A stretch of 64,000 nucleotides of DNA from Butyrivibrio proteoclasticus (lineage in GTDB: Bacteria; Bacillota; Clostridia; Lachnospirales; Lachnospiraceae), in the NCBI RefSeq assembly GCF_900115735.1, contig NZ_FOXO01000021.1, positions 1 through 64,000 on the forward strand, in the 5' to 3' direction. Positions 1 to 7,150 of this stretch are shown piece by piece. Position numbers and translations under genes: made by a program. The notes beneath the pieces are model-generated. The model did no database searches, was not told the origin of the DNA, and saw only the letters and a program-made list of their open reading frames with translations. Each line of letters starts with the position of its first letter. Positions within the stretch are counted from its first letter, which is position 1.

Positions 1-77
1 ATTTCCCACTTATCAAGATTAAATTGACCATCAATAAATACTGACTGAAAGCCAATTGAGGTGTCGACGATTCTCAT
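1..77 (-). CDS. 5' fragment of an unidentified protein, cut by the window edge
   Basis: An ATG at 77 opens a minus-strand frame of 25 codons that runs off the left edge without a stop. It begins MRIVDTSIGFQSVFIDGQFN. A G-rich stretch about 11 bases upstream could be a weak ribosome binding site. I do not recognise the family from so little. It lies downstream of the relaxase gene and its probable terminator, so it would be a separate transcription unit, either inside the mobile element or just beyond it. It could be a chance frame. Confidence 0.4.
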   Translation of the reverse strand, partial: MRIVDTSIGFQSVFIDGQFNLDKWE

Positions 78-197
78 TTTTGCTATTGCCCCCAAATTCC
101 AGTTTGTATTAGTCGTTTATCCTGGAATATAATCATTACTTCTTTGGTATGATTGAATTTATAACCACTATTCCTTATTCTATCCAATGTACCCACA

Positions 198-221
198 TAA
201 AACAAGGGCGTTTTCACGCCC
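198..221 (-). terminator. Rho-independent terminator after the relaxase gene
   Basis: Read on the minus strand, a GGGCG/CGCCC stem (206-210 with 217-221, 6-base loop) is followed by a T-rich run, about 20 bases past the stop of the MobV gene. It probably ends the xis-repA-mob transcript. Confidence 0.6.
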
Positions 222-243
222 CTGCCTACTGCTATCATAGTAT

Positions 244-1323
244 TCATCTCTCCGGACTGAGATTATTCCTTTTGAGATTCGGACCTTGCTGTTCCTTCCT
301 CTGATCTACGATTGCCTGGTTCTCTCTAAGCTTTTGTAAGAGACTTGTCCTAGCCTTTTCAGCTACCTCAGGCTTCTTGGTTTTATCCCACCATTCTTTG
401 AATGTTTTGAATGCTTTCGAGACAAGTTTTCCCAGTGTAGTCTTGGGATTTTCAAGTGTTGCGTATCTCATGAATTCCTTCTTCATTTCCGAATTCACTA
501 CTGAGTCCACATATTGGTCGACTTTGCTTTCTATATCCTGCTTCATTTCTTTAGCCGTATCATCCAAAGCTTCGATCTGTGTCTCTTTCTCCTGGCACTT
601 ATCTTCCAGCTTTTCATATTCTTGCTGCTTTAGCCTTAAGTAGAATTCTTTTGAGAAGTCGCTATTCCTTCCTTTTTCCTTTGGCTTTAAGGTTTCATCT
701 CCAAAGATCTCCGGGTGGTCTTTCATCTGATGCTCTACAAAATCGTGCATTAGATCTTGTATTTTTTCTAGTCTCTCCTGATCAAACACTTTTGTTTTTG
801 CCACCTGTTTGCTTAGTCCTCGCTTGTATCCTGTTGCTACCGGAACTCCTACTACGTGCATATGAGGTGAATCCTCATCCAAGTGTGTTACCGCCGATGC
901 GATTTTGAATTCCGGAACTATCTCTTTTACATATTCAAGCTGTTCCCTCAAGAGTGGCTTCATTGCATTCCACTGTTCTCTCGTCTTATCCGCCCAGAAT
1001 TCCTTATCCCCTACTTGGAGAATTACCTCCGTAGCCACATCATTCTTTTTACTTTCGGATACATACTCCAGATAGTCATGAATCTGTCTGTCACTTCTTT
1101 TACCTTTGTTGTATTCCGCCAGTGCCTCAGAGAATTCCTTTTCATAAATCTCCTTTACATCATCGAGAATATTTACTTCACTCCCGACTTCCACTTCGAT
1201 CATTTCTTCGTTATACTCTTCACTTTGAAATAGTCGAAGATTGTGTTTACTCACCGAAACCACATCTCGTGTTTTAGTGAGCGAATGCTTTTTACATGAA
1301 ATGTGAAATGTTACTGTTATCAT
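244..1323 (-). CDS. MobV/Pre-type relaxase (plasmid recombination enzyme)
   Basis: This 359-residue protein would nick the element at oriT and pilot the single strand into a recipient during mobilization. The N-terminal half holds the hallmark MobV motif III, HxDExxPHxH (H147, D149, E150, P153, H154, H156), which coordinates the catalytic metal. Family members usually nick with an N-terminal Tyr or His; which residue acts here is not clear. Residues 230-270 are predicted coiled coil, and the C-terminal part is basic. A GAAAGGA ribosome binding site precedes the ATG. The gene is last in a minus-strand unit after the excisionase-like and RepA-like genes and lies just downstream of the hairpin-rich probable oriT. 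No transfer (type IV secretion) genes are visible, so the element looks mobilizable rather than self-transmissible, although its other end is outside the window. Confidence 0.85.
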   Translation of the reverse strand: MITVTFHISCKKHSLTKTRDVVSVSKHNLRLFQSEEYNEEMIEVEVGSEVNILDDVKEIYEKEFSEALAEYNKGKRSDRQIHDYLEYVSESKKNDVATEVILQVGDKEFWADKTREQWNAMKPLLREQLEYVKEIVPEFKIASAVTHLDEDSPHMHVVGVPVATGYKRGLSKQVAKTKVFDQERLEKIQDLMHDFVEHQMKDHPEIFGDETLKPKEKGRNSDFSKEFYLRLKQQEYEKLEDKCQEKETQIEALDDTAKEMKQDIESKVDQYVDSVVNSEMKKEFMRYATLENPKTTLGKLVSKAFKTFKEWWDKTKKPEVAEKARTSLLQKLRENQAIVDQRKEQQGPNLKRNNLSPER

Positions 1324-1371
1324 AAACTAAATCCTTTCGTATTTTTTTGCCGCCGGCAAGCCCCTCGGAGA

Positions 1372-1510
1372 GCCCCCGGATAATGATGTGTAATGTCATT
1401 ATCCATAGGGGGTTACCCATAACGCCACGTTATGGGGAAGCTCGCTCCGCTCGCCTGCCAAACCATTCATTCCTTGGCTGATTATTACCGGAGCGTGTCA
1501 CGCTCCCGTT
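1372..1510. other. Probable origin of transfer (oriT)
   Basis: The 200 bases upstream of the relaxase hold three perfect inverted repeats. GGATAATGA/TCATTATCC lies at 1378-1386 and 1396-1404, with a central TGTGTAATG. CCCATAACG/CGTTATGGG lies at 1416-1424 and 1428-1436. GGAGCGTG/CACGCTCC lies at 1490-1497 and 1499-1506. MobV relaxases typically act at an inverted repeat just upstream of their own gene, and the TGTGT centre of the first repeat loosely recalls the pMV158 nick region. The function is inferred from position and structure; the nick site is not identified. Confidence 0.5.
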
Positions 1511-1527
1511 CAATCCATCAAGGGAAA

Positions 1528-1761
1528 TCACCATATAAAATCCTTGTGCATTCCCACCATGTCGAGGTAGTCCTGACGAGCTTTTTCTTTCTCCTCTTCT
1601 GTGGGTGCTGTCTTGAACTTTGAATAGATTTCATGCCTCGCTAGTTTTTCCATCTTGTCTTCAAGTTCTTTTTTGATCAGATTAGTATCTTCGTCAAACT
1701 CAAAGACTAGTAATCGTACCAGCCTTATAAATAATTCTTGTGATATCTGTACGTTTTTCAT
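1528..1761 (-). CDS. Small conserved mobile-element protein (77 aa, complexin-like annotation)
   Basis: A 77-residue charged protein beginning MKNVQISQELF and ending GMHKDFIW. It resembles small proteins often found next to RepA-like ATPases in Clostridia mobilizable elements, sometimes annotated complexin 2; their function is unknown. The central part is strongly helical and charged (KKELEDKMEKLARHEIYSKF), and a TAPTEEEKEKARQDYLD segment follows. I chose the ATG at 1761 because an AGAAAGG ribosome binding site lies just before it; a frame opening at 1788 lacks one. It sits between the RepA-like gene and the probable oriT, so it may take part in replication or mobilization of the element. Confidence 0.7.
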   Translation of the reverse strand: MKNVQISQELFIRLVRLLVFEFDEDTNLIKKELEDKMEKLARHEIYSKFKTAPTEEEKEKARQDYLDMVGMHKDFIW

Positions 1762-1868
1762 TCGTCCCTTTCTTCTAGTCTGCAACAATGCAGTGTCTTT
1801 GTCTTTTTACAACCTTGCAATCTTAAGAGTGTAACTTCAGGCACCTTACATTGTTGCGGTCTTGATTA

Positions 1869-2843
1869 TCATTCGATTTCTTTTAATATCCAGTACCAGG
1901 TATTGTTTATTCTCCTGGCTTTTATTCCAAGTTCGTTTTTGGCTATTTCCAGAGTTCTTTTTGATATATCCTCTTCTTTAGCCAGTTCTACTGCCTCGTT
2001 ACTTGGGATCATATTATGGTCTTCAGCCAATTCTCTCAGAAGAGCTATCGCCTTTTCCTGCTTATTTGCTTTCGGTGCAATTCCTCCGAGAACTTCGTCT
2101 GCGGTTATTTCATAATCTCCAATCCACTCGAATCCCTTTTCTGATAATCTGAAGGCCTTTGAATGTCCAAATGCTGCTAAGTTGTTCTTTATTTGGACTA
2201 TTGCCCTTAGTTCCGGTTCTCCTTCTATCCTTCCTACCAGCAGGACACTTCTTGCTACTGCGTAGAAGTCAATTGATCCCATCCCTCTATAGGCTGCCTT
2301 GTTTCCGGAAGCCTTGTTCATGTGTCCGATTAGGATGATTGCACATTTGTACTTCTCCGCCAGAGCTCCCAGCTTCTTAGTCATATCTCTTGCTTCGTTA
2401 GCTCTATTCATATCCATTCCGCCTCCGAGATATGCCTGCAGTGGATCCAGAATCAAGAGTTTTGCTCCAGTCCTTATGATTGCCTGTTCAACTCTCTCAT
2501 CTACCATTGATAGCGATTTATCACTCTCATCTATCACATTGATTTTGGAGCAGTCAGCCCCGGCACCTTCAAGTCTTGGCTTTACCGTATCAGCCAGTCC
2601 GTCTTCTGCTGTCTGATATATGATGTTTATTGGTTCCTCACTCTGCAGACCTGTATCTAACGAAATACCTTTTGATAACTTCGCTGCTGCATTTAGTACA
2701 AAAGTTGTTTTTCCATCACCGGGATCTCCCTGAATGATGGTAAGCTTTCCATATGGTATAAACGGATACCATAGCCAGGAAACTTCTTCAGCTTCTACAT
2801 CTGACATCTGGATAAGCTTTAATTCTGGTTTGCTTGTTTCCAT
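1869..2843 (-). CDS. RepA-like AAA ATPase (hexameric helicase type)
   Basis: A 324-residue RecA-fold ATPase of the AAA_25/RSF1010 RepA type. Walker A is GDPGDGKTT (39-47), Walker B ends at D133 in AKLLILDPLQAYLG, and a conserved His lies in LIGHMNKASG (H174). The C-terminal 80 residues look like a winged-helix domain. Such proteins are common in integrated mobilizable elements, where they probably unwind DNA for autonomous replication or strand processing after excision. It follows the excisionase-like gene on the same strand, and an intergenic stretch of about 130 bases separates the two. No separate primase or initiator gene is visible in the window. Confidence 0.8.
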   Translation of the reverse strand: METSKPELKLIQMSDVEAEEVSWLWYPFIPYGKLTIIQGDPGDGKTTFVLNAAAKLSKGISLDTGLQSEEPINIIYQTAEDGLADTVKPRLEGAGADCSKINVIDESDKSLSMVDERVEQAIIRTGAKLLILDPLQAYLGGGMDMNRANEARDMTKKLGALAEKYKCAIILIGHMNKASGNKAAYRGMGSIDFYAVARSVLLVGRIEGEPELRAIVQIKNNLAAFGHSKAFRLSEKGFEWIGDYEITADEVLGGIAPKANKQEKAIALLRELAEDHNMIPSNEAVELAKEEDISKRTLEIAKNELGIKARRINNTWYWILKEIE

Positions 2844-2971
2844 TTTGATTCCTCCAATCTTACTTTTTGTTGAACTTGGCCGGAACCCTTGCTATACTTA
2901 ATTTAATCGAATTTACAAAAGCTCCGGCTTTTCATTCACTCTCTTGTTACCAGCAAGAGAGTTTTTTCATT

Positions 2972-3208
2972 TTAGACTGCTTCTGGACTAAAGTATCCAA
3001 TCTCTTCCCATACCTTTCTGTCTGGACAATAGTAGTTGTATTCACTGGAATTCTCTTTCTTCATGGCATATCCAAATTTGAATATCCCCTGCTGGATTCC
3101 AATTCTTACGAACTGTGCATCCTTGTGCATTGCCTCGGCAACCTCAGTTATAGGAACATTTCTACCGGTAAATCTTGGTAGTTCTACATATAACTTTTTG
3201 TCTTCCAT
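2972..3208 (-). CDS. Excisionase-like small DNA-binding protein
   Basis: A 78-residue protein whose centre (PITEVAEAMHKDAQFVRIGI) looks like a winged helix-turn-helix of the kind found in excisionases and small DNA-binding proteins of Clostridia elements. Known relatives share the tail pattern FGYAMK...CPDKKVWEE seen here. I start it at the ATG at 3208: an upstream in-frame GTG at 3217 is itself part of the GGGAGGTG ribosome binding site. It is the first gene of the minus-strand operon and diverges from the XRE repressor, a lysis/lysogeny-like switch. The role (directing excision by the integrase, or activating the operon) is inferred. Confidence 0.65.
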   Translation of the reverse strand: MEDKKLYVELPRFTGRNVPITEVAEAMHKDAQFVRIGIQQGIFKFGYAMKKENSSEYNYYCPDRKVWEEIGYFSPEAV

Positions 3209-3248
3209 ACTTTTCACCTCCCTTCTTTCAAAATGCGAATTATCAGTT

Positions 3249-3335
3249 CGTATTTTGATAATACGTCTTCATAATTCATTTGTCAACAATAAATATGTAT
3301 TTTCAATTCGTAATACGTTCTTGCAATTCGTATTG
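3249..3335. promoter_or_regulatory. Operator repeats between xis-like and XRE genes
   Basis: The divergent region repeats the octamer-like TTCGTATT/TTCGTAAT motif. CGTATT/AATACG (3249-3254 and 3260-3265) overlaps the minus-strand -10 box, CGTAATACG (3309-3317) lies between the two promoters, and CAATTCGTATTG (3324-3335) overlaps the plus-strand -35 box and spacer. This is the arrangement expected when the XRE protein represses both the excisionase operon and itself. Confidence 0.6.
3258..3286 (-). promoter_or_regulatory. SigA promoter of the xis-repA-mob operon
   Basis: On the minus strand TTGACA (3281-3286), a 17-base spacer and TATTAT (3258-3263) match the vegetative consensus closely. Transcription would start near 3251. 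The -10 box is embedded in the CGTATT/AATACG palindrome, so a bound repressor would block it. Confidence 0.75.
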
Positions 3336-3349
3336 CTACGTGTTACAAT
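3321..3349 (+). promoter_or_regulatory. SigA promoter of the XRE regulator
   Basis: TTGCAA (3321-3326), a 17-base spacer and TACAAT (3344-3349). The start site would be near 3356, giving a leader of only about 15 bases that begins at the AAGGAGG ribosome binding site. A TTCGTATT repeat overlaps the -35/spacer, suggesting autoregulation. Confidence 0.65.
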
Positions 3350-3370
3350 TCACACAAGGAGGTCAGTACA

Positions 3371-3895
3371 ATGAATAATGGATCTGATATTGGAAACAGA
3401 ATTAAGCAGGCTCGCAAAGCTCAGCACCTCAGTCAGACTGAACTGGCTAACAGGCTAGGCAAAACTATGCGTACCGTACAGAAATATGAAAGCGGTGAAA
3501 TAGAACCTTCAATAGGTATACTGAATGAGATTGCAAATATTCTTAATATCTCCCCGGCAGAACTTATTGGATATCAGAAGAAGAACATTACTTTAGATAC
3601 TCTCTCAGATGTCCTCTATGTTCTAAACGAATTAAATAAAAAAGCAGGTCTTCACTTCAATATAGACGTAAATCGCCCGCCAAAAACTGAAGAGTGGAGC
3701 TGTAGCCTTAAATTCATGGGAAACGATGAAATAGCAGAAAACAACGCAGATCTCTGCCTTTTTCTGGAAAGATACGCAGATGAACGAGAAAGCCTCGAAC
3801 AAGGCCTATCAAATGAAGATAGATTTAATCACTGGTTCGAAACAGAGCTGGCATACTACGCGAATGTGGCATTGCCCAATAAAAAAGGTGATTAA
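3371..3895 (+). CDS. XRE-family (Cro/CI-type) repressor of the mobile element
   Basis: A 174-residue regulator with an N-terminal Cro/C1 helix-turn-helix at about residues 7-65 (IGNRIKQARKAQHLSQTELA through IANILNISPAELIG). The acidic C-terminal half has no recognised domain and may dimerise or sense a signal. AAGGAGGT lies 7 bases before the ATG. It is transcribed away from the excisionase-like gene, with shared operator repeats between them, and the integrase follows 54 bases downstream on the same strand. It is most likely the maintenance repressor that keeps the excision and mobilization operon off. No RecA-type self-cleavage domain or adjacent ImmA-type metalloprotease is visible, so the inducing signal is unknown. 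Confidence 0.8.
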   Translation: MNNGSDIGNRIKQARKAQHLSQTELANRLGKTMRTVQKYESGEIEPSIGILNEIANILNISPAELIGYQKKNITLDTLSDVLYVLNELNKKAGLHFNIDVNRPPKTEEWSCSLKFMGNDEIAENNADLCLFLERYADERESLEQGLSNEDRFNHWFETELAYYANVALPNKKGD

Positions 3896-3913
3896 GGGAT
3901 TATCCCCTTTTTC
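3894..3913 (+). terminator. Weak hairpin between XRE and integrase genes
   Basis: AAGGG/CCCTT with a 6-base loop, followed by a T run. The stem overlaps the XRE stop codon. It may partly terminate transcription so that integrase is made at a low level. Confidence 0.35.
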
Positions 3914-3949
3914 ATAAATTACCTGAGCATCAAAGGAGGTCGATATTAT

Positions 3950-5002
3950 TTGAAATTACCAAACGGATATGGAAGTGTTATGAAAATGTCCGGGAAACGC
4001 AGAAAGCCCTATATGGTAAGAGTAACCACCGCATGGACCATTGATCCGGAAAAAGGTACCAAAAAGCAGACGTACAATGTCATAGGATATGCTGAAACCA
4101 AGCAGGAAGGCTTGCAAATGCTATCAGATTATCATCAGAATCCATTTGATACAAAAGCAGCCAAAATGACATTCACAGACGTATATAATGCCTGGTCTGA
4201 AGCAAAGTATCCTACCATCTCTAACTCCAACGTACATGGGTATACAGCCTCATATAACGTATGTGGCACCCTTTACAACAAAACTTTTAGAGATATAAGG
4301 CTGGCAGAGCTTCAGAATGTCATTGATACCTGCGGAAAGAATTATCCTACACTCCGTAAGATCAAAGTCCTTTTCAATCAGCTTTACGATTATGCCCTTA
4401 AGAACGATATCTGTAACAAGGACTATTCCGAATTTGTAGATATCCTCAAGTATAAGGACAAGAATCCAAACAAGGTTGAGAGAGATATCTTTTCAAAAGC
4501 TGAGATTGACAGGCTATGGGAACTCAAGGATGATCCGTTCTACCAGACAGTACTGATGCTGATTTACAACGGCTGTAGAATATCTGAACTACTGGATTTG
4601 GAAAAGAAAAATGTTCATCTTGAAGAACAGTATTTCGATGTGATACTAAGTAAGACTGAAAATGGTATCAGAAAGGTTCCTATAGCAGATAAGGTTCTAC
4701 CATTCTACAAAGCCTGGTATGAATCCTCTGACTGTAAATACCTTCTTCACACAGATGACAACAAAAAATTCACCTACAGGAACTATAAAGACAGCTACTG
4801 GACACCACTAATAGAAAACCTTGGTATGGAGCACAATCCTCATGATACTAGGCACACCTGCATATCAATGCTGGCGGAAGCTCATGTGGATCCTACAATG
4901 ATCAAGAAAATCGTAGGACACTCCGGAGCAATGTCTCTGACAGAGAAAGTGTACACACACCTTGATATCCAGTCTCTGGTAGAAGCAATTAACAAAATCT
5001 AA
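3950..5002 (+). CDS. Tyrosine recombinase / integrase
   Basis: A 350-residue phage-type integrase with all catalytic residues in order: R210 (NGCRISEL), K235, H298 and R301 (HDTRH), H324 (GHSG) and the nucleophile Y335 (VYTHLD). The N-terminal 65 residues resemble the AP2-like arm-binding domain of Tn916-type integrases, and a core-binding SAM-like domain covers about 75-170. The start is a TTG at 3950, chosen because AAGGAGGT lies 9 bases upstream and the protein aligns from its first residues. It would integrate and excise the element. The gene ends 156 bases from the 3' end of rpsI, which puts the recombinase at the element boundary, as usual for this class. Tandem repeats just downstream look like its arm sites. 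Confidence 0.92.
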   Translation: MKLPNGYGSVMKMSGKRRKPYMVRVTTAWTIDPEKGTKKQTYNVIGYAETKQEGLQMLSDYHQNPFDTKAAKMTFTDVYNAWSEAKYPTISNSNVHGYTASYNVCGTLYNKTFRDIRLAELQNVIDTCGKNYPTLRKIKVLFNQLYDYALKNDICNKDYSEFVDILKYKDKNPNKVERDIFSKAEIDRLWELKDDPFYQTVLMLIYNGCRISELLDLEKKNVHLEEQYFDVILSKTENGIRKVPIADKVLPFYKAWYESSDCKYLLHTDDNKKFTYRNYKDSYWTPLIENLGMEHNPHDTRHTCISMLAEAHVDPTMIKKIVGHSGAMSLTEKVYTHLDIQSLVEAINKI

Positions 5003-5016
5003 GGCTTGAGAATTTT

Positions 5017-5047
5017 GCTGTCTACCTGCTGTTTACTCGCTGTTTAC
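5017..5047 (+). repeat. Three tandem 11-bp repeats, probable integrase arm sites
   Basis: GCTGTCTAC (5017-5025), GCTGTTTAC (5028-5036) and GCTGTTTAC (5039-5047) recur with an exact 11-base period, so all three face the same side of the helix. They lie between the integrase stop and rpsI. Arm-type binding sites of tyrosine integrases commonly sit here; the assignment is inferred. Confidence 0.5.
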
Positions 5048-5094
5048 GGTACAAAATTTTCTGCGTTTCACCACAACTGAATACAATTATAGAT

Positions 5095-5130
5095 AAAAGA
5101 AAAGCCCCAGAAACACTGAGTTTCTGAGGT
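5095..5130 (-). terminator. Rho-independent terminator of rplM-rpsI
   Basis: On the minus strand a 10-bp stem (5120-5129 with 5105-5114, one G-T pair, 5-base loop) is followed by CTTTTCTTTT. It lies 29 bases past the rpsI stop. If the element inserted at the end of rpsI, this terminator is supplied from the element side of the junction. Confidence 0.8.
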
Positions 5131-5148
5131 TTGTAAATTCTTTTTGAA

Positions 5149-5172
5149 TCTCGAAAGATTATCTCTTTGAGA
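5149..5172. other. Candidate attachment (att) core at the rpsI 3' end
   Basis: An imperfect 24-bp palindrome (TCTCGAAAGA and TCTTTGAGA arms) spans the rpsI stop codon. The 3' ends of ribosomal protein genes, rpsI among them, are known integration sites of Firmicutes elements. The second copy expected at the far end of the element is not in this window, so the limits cannot be fixed. Confidence 0.35.
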
Positions 5173-5557
5173 ACTGTGGAGCACGACGAGCTTTCTTTAA
5201 GCCGTACTTCTTTCTTTCCTTCATACGAGGATCTCTTGTAAGGTATCCAGCCTTCTTAAGTACAGGTCTGTACTCATCTGAATCAGCCTGAAGAAGAGCT
5301 CTTGAAATACCGTGTCTGATAGCACCAGCCTGACCTGTTGTGCCGCCACCTCTTACAGTAACAACTACATCAAACTTATCTGCTGTCTCTGTAGCTACGA
5401 GAGGCTGTCTAACGATAACCTTGAGTGTCTCAAGTCCGAAATACTCATCGATAGGTCTCTTATTGATTGTTATATTTCCATTTCCAGAAACAAGGTATAC
5501 TCTAGCGATTGATTTCTTTCTTCTACCTGTTCCATAGTAATTAGCTGACTTTGCCAT
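5159..5557 (-). CDS. rpsI: 30S ribosomal protein S9
   Basis: This 132-residue protein has the S9 core ([36 protein letters not shown]) and the conserved C-terminal tail ending QFSKR, which reaches the P-site tRNA. The ATG at 5557 is preceded by GAAGGAGAA; a GTG six codons upstream is part of that ribosome binding site and is not the start. It follows rplM by 26 bases and shares its transcript. Its last codons are where the mobile element appears to have joined. The tail is intact, so any insertion has restored the coding end. Confidence 0.97.
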   Translation of the reverse strand: MAKSANYYGTGRRKKSIARVYLVSGNGNITINKRPIDEYFGLETLKVIVRQPLVATETADKFDVVVTVRGGGTTGQAGAIRHGISRALLQADSDEYRPVLKKAGYLTRDPRMKERKKYGLKKARRAPQFSKR

Positions 5558-5583
5558 TTTATTATTCTCCTTCACTTACCAGA

Positions 5584-6012
5584 TTAAAATGTTAATACTT
5601 CAGGCTTCTGAGCTGCGTGTGGATGCTCTGAACCAGCATATACGTGAAGCTTTGTGTACATTTCTCTACCAAGAGATCCCTTAGGAAGCATTCCCTTTAC
5701 AGCATGCTCGATAACTCTCTCTGGCTTATCGTTGAGCATCTGACGAAGTGAGAACTCCTTGTGATGTCCAACATAATCTGTGTGGTGCCAATACATCTTC
5801 TGATCAAGCTTCTTACCAGAAACTTTAATCTTCTCTGCATTGATTACGATTACATAATCACCTGTATCGATATTAGGTGTGTAAATAGGCTTGTTCTTTC
5901 CTCTAAGTACGTTTGCAACGTTAGAAGCAAGACGTCCAAGTGTCATATCTGTAGCATCAACTACATACCACTTTTTCTCTACTGTAGTTGCACTAGGCAT
6001 ATAAGTTTTCAT
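5584..6012 (-). CDS. rplM: 50S ribosomal protein L13
   Basis: A 142-residue L13, an early-assembly protein that binds 23S rRNA. It shows the family pattern [20 protein letters not shown] near the N terminus and [20 protein letters not shown] near the C terminus. GGAGGAAACATA precedes the ATG. It is the first gene of the rplM-rpsI transcript, with its own promoter and a leader of about 160 bases. The usual Firmicutes order ecfA1-ecfA2-ecfT-truA-rplM-rpsI is kept. Confidence 0.97.
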   Translation of the reverse strand: MKTYMPSATTVEKKWYVVDATDMTLGRLASNVANVLRGKNKPIYTPNIDTGDYVIVINAEKIKVSGKKLDQKMYWHHTDYVGHHKEFSLRQMLNDKPERVIEHAVKGMLPKGSLGREMYTKLHVYAGSEHPHAAQKPEVLTF

Positions 6013-6173
6013 TATGTTTCCTCCAAATTAAAACTAATACTTAATTTGTAACCTCTGCAAAACCCTTCACCTGATCCTGCAGTATATATATGAACATATT
6101 GAAGCTTACCGGGACATCAATATGTCACTTACAATTTTGTGGGCATAGTTATAGAATAAACTTCGTCACACAG
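6013..6173 (-). promoter_or_regulatory. Structured leader of rplM (candidate L13 leader)
   Basis: The rplM transcript would carry about 160 untranslated bases. They hold a perfect 9-bp inverted repeat, ACATATTGA/TCAATATGT (6094-6102 with 6117-6125), enclosing a 14-base loop. L13 leaders that let the protein repress its own mRNA are described in Firmicutes. Position and size fit, but I could not compare it with the covariance model. Confidence 0.5.
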
Positions 6174-6179
6174 TAAGAT

Positions 6180-6209
6180 ATTATAGGACGCAAACAAAAG
6201 ATTTGTCAA
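6180..6209 (-). promoter_or_regulatory. SigA promoter of rplM-rpsI
   Basis: TTGACA (6204-6209), an 18-base spacer and TATAAT (6180-6185) on the minus strand, both boxes perfect. Start predicted near 6173. Confidence 0.85.
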
Positions 6210-6252
6210 GATGTTTTGCCTCTTTTTCGGATAAAGCATCTATATTTTGGGT

Positions 6253-7035
6253 TCAGTCATCTTCAGCTGTTTCCGGTCCGGGAATTCCGTCTAAAAACTC
6301 ATATTTCATCAGGAATAAGCCACATGCCGGAGCTGTAGGCCCTGCTGCTTTTCTATCCTGTTTATCGATCATTTCCTTAATATCTGATGGTTTTCCTTTT
6401 CCTCTTCCAATCTGTAAAAGAGTACCTGCAATTATCCTTACCATGTTATAAAGAAAACCATTTCCAATAACCCTTATAACTACCTCATCACCGTGGAGAA
6501 AAACCTCAACCTTTTTTATGGTGCGGACATGAGTGACTGCCTGTGATTCAACATTACAAAAGCTCGTAAAATCATGCTCTCCTTCGAGATAATGAGCTGC
6601 CTCGTTCATAACATCAATATCAAGAGGCATACTAAAATGGTAAGTATAAAAGCGCCTTGTCGGAACAGGCATCTTTGAATTCAGCACCCTGTACTCATAT
6701 GTTTTAAGGGTATCACAGTGCCTTGGATGGAAATCCGGATGCACCTCTCTTGACTCAGTAACGCATATATCCTGCGGAAGAATATGATTAAGCGCATACG
6801 AGAACCTGTCTCCGGGAATTGACGACGAAGTATCAAAAACCGCTATATTACCATAGGCATGAACTCCTGCATCCGTGCGGCTTGCACCGATAACTTCCAC
6901 TTCCTCACCGGTCAGTCCATGAATCGCCCTGTTAAGCATTTCTTCAATTGTATTGTGGGTACTTTTTTGAAGTGCCCATCCGTTATAAGCTGTTCCATCA
7001 TAGGAAACAACCAGCATTATCCTGCGTTTTTTCAA
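6253..7035 (-). CDS. truA: tRNA pseudouridine(38-40) synthase TruA
   Basis: TruA isomerises uridines 38-40 of the tRNA anticodon arm. The 260-residue length is typical. The catalytic Asp is D55 in GASRTDAGVHA, and the second conserved block is VRIIAGTLLQIGRGK. The likely start is a TTG at 7035 (MKKRRIMLVVSYDG), with AGAGGG 8 bases before it; an ATG six codons later has only a weak site. It follows ecfT by 115 bases, as in many Firmicutes, and precedes the separately promoted rplM. In the gap before it a GATACCG/CGGTATC inverted repeat could modulate read-through. Confidence 0.95.
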   Translation of the reverse strand: MKKRRIMLVVSYDGTAYNGWALQKSTHNTIEEMLNRAIHGLTGEEVEVIGASRTDAGVHAYGNIAVFDTSSSIPGDRFSYALNHILPQDICVTESREVHPDFHPRHCDTLKTYEYRVLNSKMPVPTRRFYTYHFSMPLDIDVMNEAAHYLEGEHDFTSFCNVESQAVTHVRTIKKVEVFLHGDEVVIRVIGNGFLYNMVRIIAGTLLQIGRGKGKPSDIKEMIDKQDRKAAGPTAPACGLFLMKYEFLDGIPGPETAEDD

Positions 7036-7150
7036 CTATTTTCCCTCTATAAACGCCAGTTTTATATTCTTACTTTAGTCCGTTCGGATGCTGATACCGT
7101 AACTCAGCAAAATACGCTTCGGTCGGTATCATGCTCCTAAAAAAAGATCA

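Noticed and set aside
377..1233. Plus-strand frames opposite the relaxase gene
   Set aside because: Low-complexity hydrophobic translations complementary to a well-supported MobV gene, with no start signals.
5003..5158. tRNA gene at the element boundary
   Set aside because: No cloverleaf or T-loop consensus seen between the integrase and rpsI; the probable attachment site is the rpsI 3' end.
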